Positions 49,198 through 61,300 of a stretch of 64,000 nt of DNA are shown here, one piece after another. The stretch is taken from NCBI GenBank assembly GCA_903813345.2, contig CAIIXF020000012.1, positions 35,102,572-35,166,571 of the forward strand, written 5' to 3'. Made by a program: the position numbers and the translations under genes. The notes beneath the pieces are model-generated. The model saw only the letters and a program-made list of their open reading frames with translations. It searched no databases and had not been told where the DNA came from. This DNA comes from Owenia fusiformis. Taxonomy: Eukaryota; Annelida; Polychaeta; Sabellida; Oweniidae. The first letter of the stretch is position 1. Each line of letters begins with the position of its first letter.

Positions 49198-51009
49198 CGT
49201 AACTTATACTTTCCGCTAAACGTCCACTTTTGGAGATTAACAACCATTCGATGGATTTTCGTAAATCTCAGCTCTTCATTTCATTATCCGAACGTACATG
49301 TATCTATGGGTAGTAGATGCATTCCTGAGTATAGCTGCTCGTTGAATGTTAATCTCTATCCAAGTTTTAATCCGGTGTGTTGGTAAACAATATTGCACCC
49401 GAGTTCCATTTCGTTTACTAAACTCAATTTTGAATATGTTGTCATTTTAATCGAGGTTTCATGTAAATGAAATGGAATGCTATGAATAACAGCCTAAATT
49501 TAATGACAACAAATCGGCATGTTTTCAATGGGAAAAAACGCTCAATAAAACATCAACATAAAATGTCTGTATACACGTTTTTTCTATATAAATTGTACTG
49601 AGTGGGTATCATTGTGGGTTGATTATATACTCCATATCAGATTTCTATCAGTTAAAGATCAGTGGTTAAAGTCTATGAAAATGTCATTTTGATATAAAAA
49701 TGTCATTTTGATATATATTACGATTTTTGTGTGTGAACCGAATATGGTTATAGAATGCGCTCCCACGGGTTTTGTCTTGAAAGCCGATGGTTATTAAAGA
49801 GAGGGGTGGTTAATCCATTCAGATGTCCATTCCCATGGCTATCAAAGTCTAGCAAAGACCTAATAGTTCATGTATAGATTGTCTAAGAATTGGTTCGCGT
49901 TATAAAACATATAAGGCATTATATAGTATCTAATTTATAAGACATCACCTGGATAAATATATTTCAACTTTCAATTTCAACTTATTCAGTTCTGTTATTA
50001 CTAATGCGTATGGGTAGGAACGATTTCAGAGTAATTTTATCCGTCAAAAATGTCACGATCTTACAACATAACAAGACATAAAACAATTCACAATCTATGT
50101 GTGCATGTGCATCAAATCCCGGGAATCCTACTATCATTTGTAAATGATGTCTTTCTACATCACTTTCTTCAAAACTTTTTGGCTTTTTATCATGCACATT
50201 TCTTTTATGTTTAACTTGTATTATTTGAACATTAAATGTGACGAAGAAAGGTCAATTACGACCCCCAGACAAGAAGGAAGAGAGAGTGTCCAGGGCCAGG
50301 AAATTGCACTGAACGGAGCGACATCTATAAATGCATCGGAAATATATCGTCAATAGCAGGGAAATTCAAATTCAAGGATAATGCGCAATATAACTTGCCT
50401 TACATGTGACATTGAATTGGGCAACACCGATGCTTGGCATTCTTCATACATTCCCCTCGGGGGGTTAGGTAACATTACCCCCCCCCCCCTTGAAGACAAC
50501 ATGTCGAAGACTATTTATTGAATTGACGAATTTGAAGAAATTTGGGAAATTGTTTCTTCCTTTAGCATACAGTATCATTTGTCAGAATATAGTTTCTTTA
50601 AATTATAGATAAATAGAGGATCTCCTATGATTAATGAGTGACTAGAATAGATATGATATCTGCACGACCTAAGTTAGCGAGAGGTTTCACTCCCACATAT
50701 AAATGTCTACTACGATATCAGTGCATGAAATCAAACATATCGGTCAAGCCAAGTAACTTAGTCAACATTCGATATTCGTATGTCCATCAATATTAACTAA
50801 GAATGGTGCCACAATTGAAGAAAACCTCTGTTTAATTATTTTCAATAAACCTATCAGCAAACGTGTAAATGATAAATTTGATGTTCTGTTACATATTGGT
50901 GAAGCAGTCTTTGGGATATGGCCTAAATTTCTGAATTTCCACTATGTCCCTGTATACCCCTACTTAAAAACATGTATGTTATTTGTCATTTTTCATTATG
51001 AATCCATAA
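49198..51009. other. Intergenic upstream of CLCA
   Basis: It should hold the CLCA promoter (minus strand). A short direct repeat TGTCATTTTGATATA occurs twice at 49681-49717. A C-tract with flanking GGGGGG (50456-50490) may be another miniature element. No gene recognised. Confidence 0.4.
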
Positions 51010-51064
51010 ATGGACAATAACAATGCTAGTGAGCTGGTGGATGATGAAGATTTAGATGTGTCTA

Positions 51065-51216
51065 GGGAAGAGAGTACTCACTTGAAATAGAAGAAAAAAT
51101 CGCCAATTTCTTTGAAGATAGGCCATATTTTTATGACCAAACAAATTCTCTTTACGAGAACAGTCAAAAGAAAGATGCAGAAATATGGAATTTTGCTAAT
51201 AGCATCGGATGGACAG
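51065..51216 (+). pseudogene. MADF-domain exon or fragment
   Basis: Between a TCTAG acceptor and a GGACAG|GTAGAC donor, the frame reads IEEKIANFFEDRPYFYDQ, then NSLYENSQKKDAEIWNFA and NSIGWTG. This matches the start of a MADF (Adf-1/Myb-SANT-like) DNA-binding domain: hydrophobic helix, RPxxYD, KKDAExWxxxA, and the usual intron just after helix 2. The preceding DNA holds a plausible but out-of-frame start (ATG at 51010, acidic MDNNNASELVDDED). The rest of the domain was not found downstream. It may be a dead gene, a transposon accessory gene (PIF/Harbinger elements carry MADF proteins), or one exon of an unplaced gene. Confidence 0.45.
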
Positions 51217-51639
51217 GTAGACATAGTATTTGTTTATATGAAAGATCTAAAAATGAATTAAGGTCAGGGTTCACTTTAATGAAAAGACCACGTGCAGTAT
51301 GGCAAGTGATTTTAGACGGTCATATCTTTCACCATGAGTACTTTCTGGGCATAAATACAGTGTTTTTTTTAAAACAATATGTTTTCTTTCAATTGAAGTA
51401 CCAATGATATAGTAAAAATATCAATAAAACAATTGGAAAAATTATGAATAGGGACCCCATGTCAGCATTTTTTTTCTAAATATTGAACCTATTTACTCAA
51501 AAGAGGATCTTTCTGATTTTTATTGCATGGAAACATTATTATCCTGGAAGTCCTGTCTATCGAAGTATTTCGTTTTCAAATCTTGCATTCACGCCATGTG
51601 GAACAGGCATACCGGGTCATACAAGAATTTTGTATAAAT

Positions 51640-52176
51640 CTAGAGGCCTGTAGATCGATCGACCGATGTCCTGGCGGGTGCCGTACGGCCATCGGCAGAT
51701 AGCCTTGCGATACCCGTGCGATGTCTTTCAGATTCAATTGATTGCGGGCGCCGTACGATGCCTGTACTCTCTGACAGTGTGTAGTTATTATAATTCCTTA
51801 CCTCATTATTTCTAAAACCGTTATATCACTTTATAAGTAAACATTATTAAGATTTATCAACAAATCAGCACGCAAAATCCCAAGATGACCGTGTGATGCC
51901 ACCGGGCGCCGTAAGATAATCGTACGATGACCGGACGGGACACGGCCGGGTAGGTACCGATGAGTTTGGTTGAGAAAAAATCGCCAAGACATCGGCAACT
52001 TTTGTCTCCGCGATAAAACTCTGCCGGCGCCCGTACGATGTCTTGAAATCGGCCGATGAGTGGCGATCATCGCCCGGCGCCCGTACGATGCCCGGGCTCG
52101 CCGGCCGATTTTGAACAAAATACTCATCGGCCGGGCGCCGTAGTGAAAATCGGAGCCTATGTGACCAAGGCATTAC
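51640..52176. mobile_element. GC-rich TIR-family element, larger copy
   Basis: The right end GTGACCAAGGCATTA (52162-52176) and the interior TTTTGAACAAAATACTCATC match the copy at 34723-34868, and the terminal word resembles the TIR of 6097-6597. The interior is CGGCGCCCGTACGATG-rich, in sharp contrast to its surroundings. The left terminus is not clear, so it may be truncated. Confidence 0.55.
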
Positions 52177-53216
52177 TTGGCTTGACTGATCATTGTTAAA
52201 TTATAGGATTGGTCTTTTTTCCATGCTTATGATTAAAATCACTTTTCAAACGATTCAGCCTCGTTTTAAGTCAAGTAGCAAAACTCCGTAGATAATATCG
52301 AATAAGGCAGCATACATGTATGTCTTGGTTTAAAAACCGAATTCGATGGTTTAGTGAAAAGCCAAAATAATGCGGTTTCAAAAATACCGTTTTTATTTTC
52401 ATATATATAATGCATATCCTAGTAACTATGCAACAAAAAACTGCAGTTTGCAGTTCGTTTTGGCCATGATTTTTTCAATCGAATGGACTTGTTTCTTGAA
52501 GATATCGTTTGACTTTGAAGTCTTGTACTTTTGCTTTGTTGCTATACATGTAGTAACCATGGTATTTTCAATCATTTTAATTAACACTGTGGTCATTTTG
52601 CGATATTAAAGCAAGGTATTATTAAAAACAAACATTTCATTATCAGTGATTATCACCTCAATTAGTAATGTTCTGTTGAATACAACCGGGTATCACACAA
52701 CACATAACACAACGTGATTTATTATGTAGACGCTTGTTTTTCGAAGGCCCTGTCAGCTCCTTCATCAAATTCGCTTTAAGTAGTTGTTTAGAGTAGCTAC
52801 TCGAGTGGATTTGGCTAACTCTAAACTTCTCAGCTTCCGGAGATAACGACTTGATACTAGCCTTGGAAACGGAATCCGTGTGCAGCTAACTTGTATATTT
52901 AATATATCTACCGCATGCAGTGGGGCTACTTGTTGCGTATATAAACAATTTGAGTTCTCTCTACAGCAAAGACCAGCATATAATCGAACACCGGAGAACT
53001 TCATACACTTTCGTACAAGGTCTCAAACGGAATGTAAATGACCAACTGTACTGTATTCGGCTCTAAATGATTGCTAGTTCCTGGAAGAGAACGGATATCA
53101 CTTTCTGATCAACGTTGTACGACGATACTATATAGCTACGGTCCACAGACGTACGTAGTTTCACGTTGACGCAATTAAGGTTGACGTAGATTCATATCGA
53201 CATACCTTGATGCAAG
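52177..53216. other. Intergenic upstream of the SDR gene
   Basis: No gene recognised; the promoter and 5' UTR of the SDR gene are expected here. Short open frames at 52370-52609 and 52765-53004 lack domain signal. Confidence 0.4.
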
Positions 53217-56200
53217 ATGGTCTACGCGATTGTTGGACTCCTACTGGTTCCCATCCTAACGATCTTGATCTTGAGGTACAGCATAAAACGGACGACCTTT
53301 TGCAAGAGCACAAGACGACTGACCGGAAAGACAATACTTATAACAGGTAAAAATGACATGTTAAAACTAAAAATAGCAGGTAAAATCATTAAATTGGCAT
53401 GTTAAAATCGTTGAAATGGCATGTTAAAATCATTAAAATGGCATATCGAAACAATCAAAATAAAATGTTAAATTCATATAAAGTATAATGTTGAAATCAA
53501 AAGGACCAATATAAAAAGCATCTATTTGGCATGTAAAAACCATTCAAGTTCTGTGTAGGGTAGTAAACATCCGAGTGCTATTAAGTACGTGACACAAAAT
53601 GTACAAATATACATTTGAAAAGATACAAAAACGTGTGACCAATCTATTTAATTGACATCAATCCAGAAATGACTCAAATAATGGCAATGGCAGAATCCTC
53701 AATTTTAGAAACATTGCAGATTTAACTTTATTAGGGCATTTCGTAATAGATGTTCTGATTCATGTTAGTTCAACTAAAATTAGAAACTTGTAATAGTATT
53801 GGTCAATTCCTAGCTTGGACTTTGTGTCATTTATTTCCAGATCAAGCTGTGTAATCCTAACATTACTTTAACACTGCTTCGCCAACAGGATTCCAAAATG
53901 TAGACATTCTTCAATGTAAAACGTAAAAATTGAAGCCACCTACTATTATCATCGCATCATGCATTTGAAAAAAGATCATGTTCTAAATATTCAATGAAAC
54001 AATGCAAGCGTTTATCATCTTTACCAGACAATGCAAAGTTTTCACTGTTTAACATTGTAACCTTATAGGCATACCTTCAGCCATGAACACGTTTATACCT
54101 ATTGTGCATATCTGAGAGGCAATTTTTTCATATTGAAATGAAAAAGTTGAAACTTTAAAACAAACCAAATTAAAAAGATTTAGAAATTATTTATCTTTGG
54201 TAGCAAACTACACCGAGATGATATATCTTAAAGGAGTTTCCTTTTCAGAGATAAGTCAATTTAGGTTGGCTTAGCAACAATTTATCAGTGAAATTGCACA
54301 GTGGTGAAGATTTGTGTACAAGTCTCTAATCTGAAAATCTCCGAATGCGAGCGCCTTTCCGGTTGTATTTTTAAAACCTTTCATTTTAAAAACATCGAAC
54401 ACTTGCCAATTCGAACAATTTGGATGTGTGGGGGGTCCCGGTGGCGTTCGAAGTAGGCAGGCTTTACTCACTTCGCCGGTTGCCATTTTTGTAAATAAAA
54501 CAATACTAATGACGTAGGTGACATGATTAATTTGATTGGTCAATCCATTTATATATCAGATAAAATTCGCTTTATCAATTCTCCAATGTTCTTTATGGAA
54601 AATGCATGGGTTGGTTGGGGTGTGCGAGAAAGAGAAAATTTGTATTTTAGGTCAGCAGCTGAGCAAATTTTAAAAAATAAGTTTGTCCCCTAAGTTTCTC
54701 ACTGGATTCATATAGAGCAAGGTCTTGGGCTTATTTTGAGCTTGGATTCGCTCTACTAGCCCCGGCAACGAATGTGAAAACTGGTCATATAGGTGGCGCC
54801 CCCTACAATTCACCCCCAAACTTAAAACTAATTATTATTTTCATAATTGAAACATAAAGACATCTCAAATAGCTTAAATTGATCAATGGTACATAAATTA
54901 TGCATTACAATTTTTTTCAATGTGTGAAAATCATAATTTATTGAGAAATAGTTGATAGACCCCTTAAAATGCCCCCTATTTTAAAGGGGGTACTTAAGTT
55001 ATCTTCCATAACTTTTGTGTTATTCAGGATTTGGGCTTAAAAATATTCCTGAATATGTACATGTATTATGGTGTCGAGAGACTGCAGTAACCCTATGTTC
55101 ATAGCTTTATAACTTTTTGAGAAAAAAAATAAAACGTATTTCCATATAATTTGGTTTCGTATTATTTTCAGATAAACCATCATCTATACTTTTTAATTTA
55201 CTTTCCACACCTTATACCCATGCATAGTATTAATACTTTTCTTTCATTTTAGACCAATATAGATGACTGGAGTTCATAATAGTTCATACTAATAAATAAT
55301 AAAATAAAATTTAAGCAGAAATAATTGATTTACCCCTTAAAATTGCCCCTATTTTAAAGAGTGTGTGTTTTTATTTTTGAAATTCACATGCATTGAAAGC
55401 TTATGATGTTTGGCAATGAATGTTTTCTAACAGTGTCAAGATATAGGGACAGAACATATTTATGCAGAGTAAGAGCATTCAATATACAGTTCGCAAGTGT
55501 AACACAGACCTTGAGTTTATTGATCTTCTCCCTATATCATGACATGTATAATGTTTTCATATGCTGGTATTCATAATGATGAGTTTAATATTAATAGCAA
55601 ATGTAAACCATCCAACATTTCTGAATAAAAGCAAAATTATAATCGATTTTACATCATGAGACAACCCCAAACCTGATATATCTCCTAGCGATCATTATTA
55701 AGGCCAAGATCCACAATCCAATAACTGAGTTTTAAATACTCTAGCATGCATTCCAAGAGGATGAACCAATGTATGGGCTTATATAATTAAACATTAAATC
55801 TCTCCTTGCAGGTTTCTTACTAACATGTAAAGTAATTAAAATAATTACTACTTAACATGTATTGTTTTTTGGATTGTGCTGTTACAATGACTGAATTGTG
55901 CTGGCACAATCACGTCAACAAAATCAAGAGGTACATTTATTTCTCTTTGTTTGCTTCATCAAGTGATCTGAAAGATGAGAAGTAATAATGTACATACAAG
56001 GTATTTCATATCTTTGCACCCCCCCCCCCATAAACTCATACATCTAGCATTGATACCCTGTCATTTTATGTATCATATCGAAAGTTACATAGGATTGCAA
56101 AGTTTCAGAATCCAGGTGTATCGCTGAAAAAAGATACATTGTATCAAAGATTGCGGGTACGGGGTCATTTAGAGGGCATTTCTTGTGATTTTTGGACACA

Positions 56201-59200
56201 GGCCGGTGACTTTATATAGAAGTTTATATTAAAGTTGAAACTTTAAAACAAACCAAATTAAAAAGAATTAGAAATTATCTATCTCTGGTAGCAAACTACA
56301 CCCAGATAATATATCCTTGGGGAGTTTCCTTTTCAGAGATAAGTCAATTTAGATTGGATTAATTAGCAGCAATTTATCAGTGGAACTGCACATTGGTGAA
56401 GATTTGTTGTCAAGTCTGTTATCTGAAAATCTCCGAATGCGAGCGCCTTTTCGGTTGTATTTCTAAAACCTTTAATTTTAAAAACATCGAACACTTGCCA
56501 ATTCGAACAATTTGGATGTGTGGGGGGGGGGTCCCGGTGGCGTTCAAAGTAGGCAGGCTTTACTCACTTCGCCTGTTGCCATGTTTGTAAATAAAACAAT
56601 ACTAATGACGTAGGTGACATGATTAATTTGATTGGTCAATCCATTTATATATCAGATAAAATTCGCTTTATCAATTCTCGAATGTTCTTTATGGAAAATG
56701 CATGGGTTGGTTGGGGTGTGCGAGAAAAAGAACCATTTGCATTTGGCACATATAGCCAATAAAATGAAAATGATAGAACCAAAGTTTAGATAAAGTCTGT
56801 GAATGTTTAGATAAATCGAGGGCTTTATCAACAGGCGATATGAACTGAAACTAATTGCAGACGTATTTAAAGCAAGAGTTACTTAAAATAGCTAACATTA
56901 GACAGGATAACCTGCTCTTTGTTTACATATAAAGTTTAGATAATAACTTTTGCGCATTTCTGAATAAACATAAGTCATGAAAAAGGCAACAATGTAATTT
57001 TCGCTAAATGAAGTTGCATCGATGTCTGAGGTGTATGATTAATTGAATGAAGGTAAACGAGAAAGCTTCAATTCATTAACCATGGCGGTAGCATTTTGGA
57101 AATAAAGATACGCTTGTCATTGAAACACCAGCGTGTCTGGTGGGATGATAACATTACGCAATAAATCGCGTCTTCTTAAGAGGAATTCACTGGCATCCGG
57201 ACGTTTGTGTGAAAGATATGACCTTCAAAGTATCCAAAAATGCTTTGTGCTATAAAACTAGAACTTAAATGTCTGAGAAATACTATATTAACACAAGGCT
57301 TGTAAAGAAATACATATTCGTTTGACAATAAAAGTATACGTACGTTGTGCATATATAATATGATCTTTGAGGATAAACACTGCACGTGATGAAGCATGAC
57401 ATAAAACCACGTATAATACGTGCCCGTAGGCAGGTTTTGTCAGGGGAGGGGGGGGGGACTTTTGCCAGAGGGGGGGGGGGCTTATGCCTTAGTCAATTTT
57501 TTCTGTCGTGTGAAGGAAAAAAGTGGACTGTATTTTACGTTTTCCGCCTGATTCATTCTCATTCTCATAATGTCATTTTAGGGGAATCCGCAAATGAATG
57601 CTATTCAGTTCGCAGTTCTTCACATTAAGCCGACATCATCATTTTTGCGGTCAATGGGAAAGCCTGTTGACCACTCTTTGATCAAATAAATGAGGTCAAA
57701 TAGTTTTAGAGGAAAATATGCTCAATTCAAATCCATATTTTACGTCTATGTGCAAGAAAAAACGGCTGAGCCATGGACATAAACCATGGCTCTGAGTCAG
57801 TATTTATGCTTGATAAACAAAAAAAACACAAAATATTTAAAAAGTCTGTGATTGGACCCCTTTTCCCGTGCTCTGGCTCAATTATTATGGCTTTTCCGCG
57901 GGGTCAACCCAGTTCTCCGAAACCCAGTTCTCCGAAACCCAGTTTTCCGAAACCCAGTTGTCCGAAACCCAGTTCTCCGAAAGTTAGGGGATCTTATTTG
58001 AAAAATACAATTTTTTTAAACGAATCTCGTTGTCGCAACCTCTGCGAATCACAACATAACATTGCAATAACGTTGACATCATTGCAAAATTAGGCTAAAT
58101 ATGCTAAGTCAAGACGTTAATTGTTTAATGTTTAGCCTACGAATGTTCATAAACAGGTGATATAGATGTTCAAACAAACAAAGTTAAATTATGTTATTCT
58201 CATTGTAAAATGGCGTTTACACAACATACATAGATAGGGGTCTACAATTTTTAAACCAATTTTCGGTATGGCCCATGGGCCTTTTTTGAGAGGGAACAAC
58301 AATTTTCCAATGGGTGATGAGCGTTCATAAAAGGAAAAATAGCTTTCCCAAGCCAGTGGGCATTTATTTAGTAAAGTTGACATGTACATCTTTTGAAACC
58401 AAAACTTATTCTTCATTTACGTACTCTGTTCGAGAAATAGAGATTAAATTAAAAGGATGAAGTGAGTACATGGCGAAAATGAAACTTCTTGCGAATGGGA
58501 GAACATCCATTTTGATACGAGGACAGCCTGCCCTCGTTTCTAGTTGATCCCAAGTGATTAAGTTAAGAATGTTTTGTTCTTTTACGATTTGATAAAATAC
58601 AGAGACTAAGAAATTAAATGCGACGAAATATTTTGACAACGTAAGGGTAATATGTATACTGTTTTATTCTTAAAGTACTATATGCGTAAACTTATTTTAT
58701 CTGTTTCAAAATGATTCATTTTATTTTGCCTATATAAAAGAAATTGAAGAAGATAAGATAAACTGTTCCGTAATATATATTGTGTTTTGATAACCTTTTT
58801 TTAGAATCACAATGTAAAATAAATCCCCCGTTCCTGCCATTCTCGTAACGCGTGCAATGGATGCATTTCAAAGTGAGAGAGAGAGAGAGATCTATGAACA
58901 TCAGAATGCGTCCATGCCATTAATTTGGCCAAATACATGGCATGAAACTGGCCTAAGCTTAGTCAGTTTTAGTACGTCTCCCCTTTCTCTGGTAAATTAT
59001 GACTATATTTTTCGGAGTAATGGGTTTCGGAGAACTGGGTTTCGGACAACTGGGTTTCGGACAACTGGGGTGCACCCCTTTTCCGCCCTTGTTATTTTAC
59101 TTTCAATAATTTCACTTGAGTACTGTCCGTTTTTTATTTTAGGTGGTAACTGTGGTATTGGACGTGAGGTGGCGCTGGATTTAGCTAAAAGAGGGGGTAG

Positions 59201-60504
59201 AGTCATTATAGCGTGCAGAAACAAGGAACGGGGACGAGCAGCAGTCGAACAAATTAAACTAGCTACTAATAACCAAGATGTTTTCTTTCGTATTCTCGAT
59301 CTCGCGTCATTATCGTCGATACGAGACTTTGCAAGAGATTTCAATCAAGAAGAAGCGAGATTAGATATACTCATTAATAATGCAGGTAAGATGTTTTATG
59401 TGTGATTTGAAATAAAAATTATCGATTATCACGAGGATAATATAAGACTAGTCTTATATTAAAGACACTATGTACAAAAGTTGTTGACTTGGTATCTTAA
59501 TATATTCGTAACTTTTGCAGACTACAAAGTCAAATGATGAATATGGTTCAAAAAGAGAAGATTAGGATCTGTTTCTGTTTTTCAGCCTATCTAGGTCCCA
59601 AAGATGTCACTGCGGATAATTTTGAGAGAACGATGGGAGTGAACTACATTGGCCATTTCCTTTTGTTCAATCTTCTACTAGACAAACTAAAACACAGCGC
59701 TCCCTGTCGGGTCGTCAACGTACTCTCTGATTCTTACGGTATTGGACACATTGATACCGACGACCTCAACGGAAGTTTTGTGAAATATGACTCATATTCC
59801 ATGTACGGTACAAGTAAACTTGCGATTCTACTTTTTACGATGGAGGCCGATAAATCATTCAAGGATGAAGGGATAACATCGTATGCGGTACATCCAGGTA
59901 CTTATATGGTTTCGTTTAAGTGCGCATGCGTGCAACAATTAGAAAGATATTTGGGCAGAAATGGCATAAAGTGAGCTCGACGAGCGAAACAGTTAATATT
60001 CTCCAGCCATTGATAAACAAATTCATCTTTAACAGATGTTATTTGATGCTAAAACGTTCACCTAAAATCAGTTTTTGAAAAAATAGAATCTTAGAGTAAA
60101 ATCTCCAAAATATTCAAGATTTTAGCATCTCTTTTGTAACGTCAGTGTCATATTGTAGTTCTGTATTGTCTTAATCACCAAAAAAGTGTACCATTGTATT
60201 TTTAGGAGCTACAAACACATCCCTGTTGCGCAACTGGCCCGGTGTATTTGGAACAGTTTTGAGACTGGTAGCCATGATTTTATTTCGTTCTCCTGTAGAA
60301 GGTGCCCAGTCAATAATAAACACAGCTGTGATTGGTGGGATTGAAGAATTTAGCGGGAAACTGTTTTACGATTGCAAGGTCATTGAACTGGACCATAAAT
60401 GCAGCAAGCAACTTTACAAGGCAAGCATGTTGTGGAAAGCAACAGAAGCATTGTGTGAAACAAATAAGCCCATAACACAGGATGAAGAAAAAAAGGAAAT
60501 ATGA
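53217..60504 (+). CDS. Short-chain dehydrogenase/reductase, retinol dehydrogenase 11-14-like
   Basis: Exons 53217-53346, 59143-59385, 59586-59897 and 60206-60504 (all phase-1 GT-AG introns) give 327 aa, the usual size for RDH11-14 enzymes. An N-terminal hydrophobic anchor (3-20) suggests attachment to the ER membrane. The NAD(P)-binding motif is TGGNCGIG (43-50); N122-N123-A124 belongs to the NNAG motif; S172 and YGTSK (Y198, K202) supply the catalytic residues; HPG follows. Family members reduce or oxidise retinoids, lipid aldehydes or steroids; the substrate here is not determinable. The exon 3 acceptor is ambiguous: the stronger site (59585) gives NNAA, while a second in-frame AG nine bases later (59594) restores NNAG. 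Intron 1 is 5.8 kb and transposon-rich. Confidence 0.88.
53347..53490. repeat. Short degenerate tandem repeat after SDR exon 1
   Basis: Four to five diverged copies of a ~24-bp unit around TGGCATGTTAAAATCATTAA start just after the donor of exon 1. No function is evident. Confidence 0.5.
54143..54638. repeat. 0.5-kb direct repeat, first copy (SDR intron 1)
   Basis: Nearly identical to 56231-56733; both begin AAGTTGAAACTTTAAAACAA and end GGTTGGTTGGGGTGTGCGAG. On the minus strand it contains a short open frame from an ATG at about 54487 (MATGEVSKACLLRTPPGPP...) with no recognised domain. It looks like a dispersed element or a segmental duplication. Confidence 0.7.
54639..56230. other. SDR intron 1 between the two 0.5-kb repeats
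   Basis: AT-rich, no gene. The TTAAAATGCCCCCTATTTTA-like block at 54964-54986 recurs in diverged form at 55337-55360, so a further local duplication is likely. A C9 tract lies at 56019-56030. Confidence 0.4.
56231..56733. repeat. 0.5-kb direct repeat, second copy (SDR intron 1)
   Basis: Second copy of 54143-54638, about 2.1 kb downstream in the same orientation. The G-run after GGATGTGT is longer here (about nine against six), which shifts the minus-strand short frame, so that frame is not conserved coding. Confidence 0.7.
57908..59069. mobile_element. Foldback-type element bounded by inverted 15-bp repeat arrays
   Basis: Five tandem units of CCCAGTTCTCCGAAA-type sequence occupy 57908-57982. 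Four units of the reverse complement (TTTCGGAGAACTGGG type) occupy 59010-59069. The flanks are also partly mirrored (CGGGGTCAACCC against GGGGTGCACCCC). Terminal inverted repeats built from short tandem units are the hallmark of foldback (FB/TU-like) elements. The ~1-kb interior shows no transposase. The right end lies 73 bases before SDR exon 2. Confidence 0.7.
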
Positions 60505-61300
60505 GTGTTATTCTTGCAATTTTGAACCCAAGCTATATTCTTACTTTCAACATTTTGCTTTTCACTGTATTTATGATAGATAGCTTATCTTTACCATGAC
60601 GACGTATTTTTTTGTCATGAGGTCATTCATCTTTGCTATACATACCAATCGAAATGAAATTCTTAATTCACTACATACACTCTATCCCAAAATGATAAGA
60701 TATCTTGAGAATCTTTGTCTTATTCGCGAGTTTGAATATAATAGAGCGTGTATTGCGTTGATATATGCGCCACAATTACAAAGATGGCACACATGTTGAT
60801 GATCACTATTCGATGAGTTTTAGACGTAAATTGGTTGGATCTTTGGATAGAAAATGACTTATTGCAAAAAAAGAAATTCTGGCAGTTGTTTCTGGCAAGT
60901 CTGTGTAAAGGATAAAGATTATAATATATTAGTCGTATTATGATATCGGAGCACAATAAAGCTACCTTAAAATATAATACAATCAATTGATATCGAAGAA
61001 ATATGCTCAATGGAGTAATTCTGTGCATGTATTTTGTACAAGTAATCAAAAGACGTGCATGTTATTTTTTATAATATTACACAGCACTTCTATTTAATCC
61101 AAAGTGTATCTACATATTACTTCAGAACATATAATGCCATAGTAGTAGTATTTAAACATATAGTTCAGCTCTTTGAATTAATTAAAAAGAATTATATTCG
61201 ACATGTTTCATTTTGTTAATTTGGGACACAATGTATATTTATATACAATTCATTAATACGTGATCTAAGTTGCCCATACTCCATGGGGGCCATTTGTGAT
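60505..61300. other. Intergenic between converging SDR and mucin-like genes
   Basis: Contains both 3' UTRs; AT-rich. Nothing else recognised. Confidence 0.45.

Noticed and set aside
59003-59344. Minus-strand frame across the 15-bp array and SDR exon 2
   Set aside because: Repeat translation plus antisense of a real exon.
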